Part shown: piece after piece, positions 5,944-6,077 of the stretch
Position numbering within the stretch: position 1 is the first letter of the stretch
Layout: every line of letters begins with the position of its first letter
Source of the DNA: JBBQXV01 sp043785585
GTDB taxonomy: Bacteria > Myxococcota_A > Polyangia > Polyangiales > Polyangiaceae
Reading direction: 5' to 3'
DNA: 6,077 nt
NCBI GenBank assembly: GCA_043785585.1
Contig: JAYVXB010000299.1
Span: forward strand, 1 to 6,077
Translations under genes and position numbers: made by a program
Notes under the pieces: generated by a model
What the model was told of the DNA's origin: nothing
What the model saw: only the letters and a program-made list of their open reading frames with translations
Database searches by the model: none

Positions 5944-6077
5944 GCCGGCAGACGGCGGCCGGCGCGGCCCGGATCGACGCGCTCTTCGCGACGCGAAAGG
6001 CCGAGGGGAAGAAGGTCCTCGTCGCGTACCTCTGCGTCGGCGATCCGAGCGAAGCCGAGTCGCTCGATCTCGCGCGC
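5940..6077 (+). CDS. trpA: Tryptophan synthase alpha subunit, N-terminal part (cut by window end)
   Basis: TrpA cleaves indole-3-glycerol phosphate to indole and glyceraldehyde 3-phosphate and feeds indole to TrpB. Only the first 46 residues are visible. Seen: RIDALFATRKAEGKKVLVAYLCVGDPSEAESLDLAR, which matches the TrpA start (R-I-D-x-x-F then K-x-L-V-x-Y-x-x-x-GDP), though shown here only in part as RIDALF and AYLCVGDPSEAES. The usual LTAGDP-like strand reads LCVGDP. The catalytic Glu and Asp lie beyond the window. The GTG start overlaps the trpB stop as GTGA, and AAGGAG at 5927-5932 sits 7 bases upstream inside trpB, so the two subunits are translationally coupled, as expected for a fixed-ratio complex. 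Confidence 0.94.
   Translation, partial: MSRQTAAGAARIDALFATRKAEGKKVLVAYLCVGDPSEAESLDLAR

Overview
The window is GC-rich (roughly two thirds G+C by eye), densely coded, and uses GTG starts and 4-base gene overlaps. With a hybrid sensor kinase next to unusual biosynthetic genes, this suggests a large-genome, high-GC bacterium. A myxobacterium-like member of Myxococcota is my best guess, but that is inference from codon style and gene content, not a proven placement.

Layout. Bases 1-576 (+) hold the 3' end of a sensor histidine kinase fused to a C-terminal receiver domain. Its last 63 bases overlap, tail to tail, the end of the first minus-strand gene. Three genes then run on the minus strand, in transcription order: a PLP-dependent class V / kynureninase-like enzyme (4671->3466), a thiamine diphosphate (ThDP) enzyme of the acetolactate-synthase superfamily (3377->1611), and a ketoacyl synthase III (KAS III)-like protein (1614->514). 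The last two share a GTGA start/stop overlap behind a strong Shine-Dalgarno (SD) sequence, so they are very likely made together. An 88-base gap carrying a tandem 8-base repeat separates the PLP enzyme from the ThDP enzyme. A 39-base divergent intergenic region follows, and then trpB (4711-5943, +) and the start of trpA (5940 to the window end), again joined by a GTGA overlap.

How the genes may work together. trpBA is ordinary tryptophan synthase. The three minus-strand genes look like a small biosynthetic module. The KAS III-like protein keeps the nucleophilic Cys and the Asn of the family but has Asn where condensing enzymes have the catalytic His. It is therefore more likely to transfer an acyl group than to carry out decarboxylative chain extension. 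A ThDP C-C bond-forming enzyme coupled to a non-canonical KAS III recalls the acyloin synthase plus KAS III acylase pair of the xenocyloin pathway (from memory). The PLP enzyme resembles kynureninase overall but lacks several kynureninase active-site residues. The product is unknown. A link to tryptophan or indole chemistry is suggested only by the divergent trpBA neighbour.
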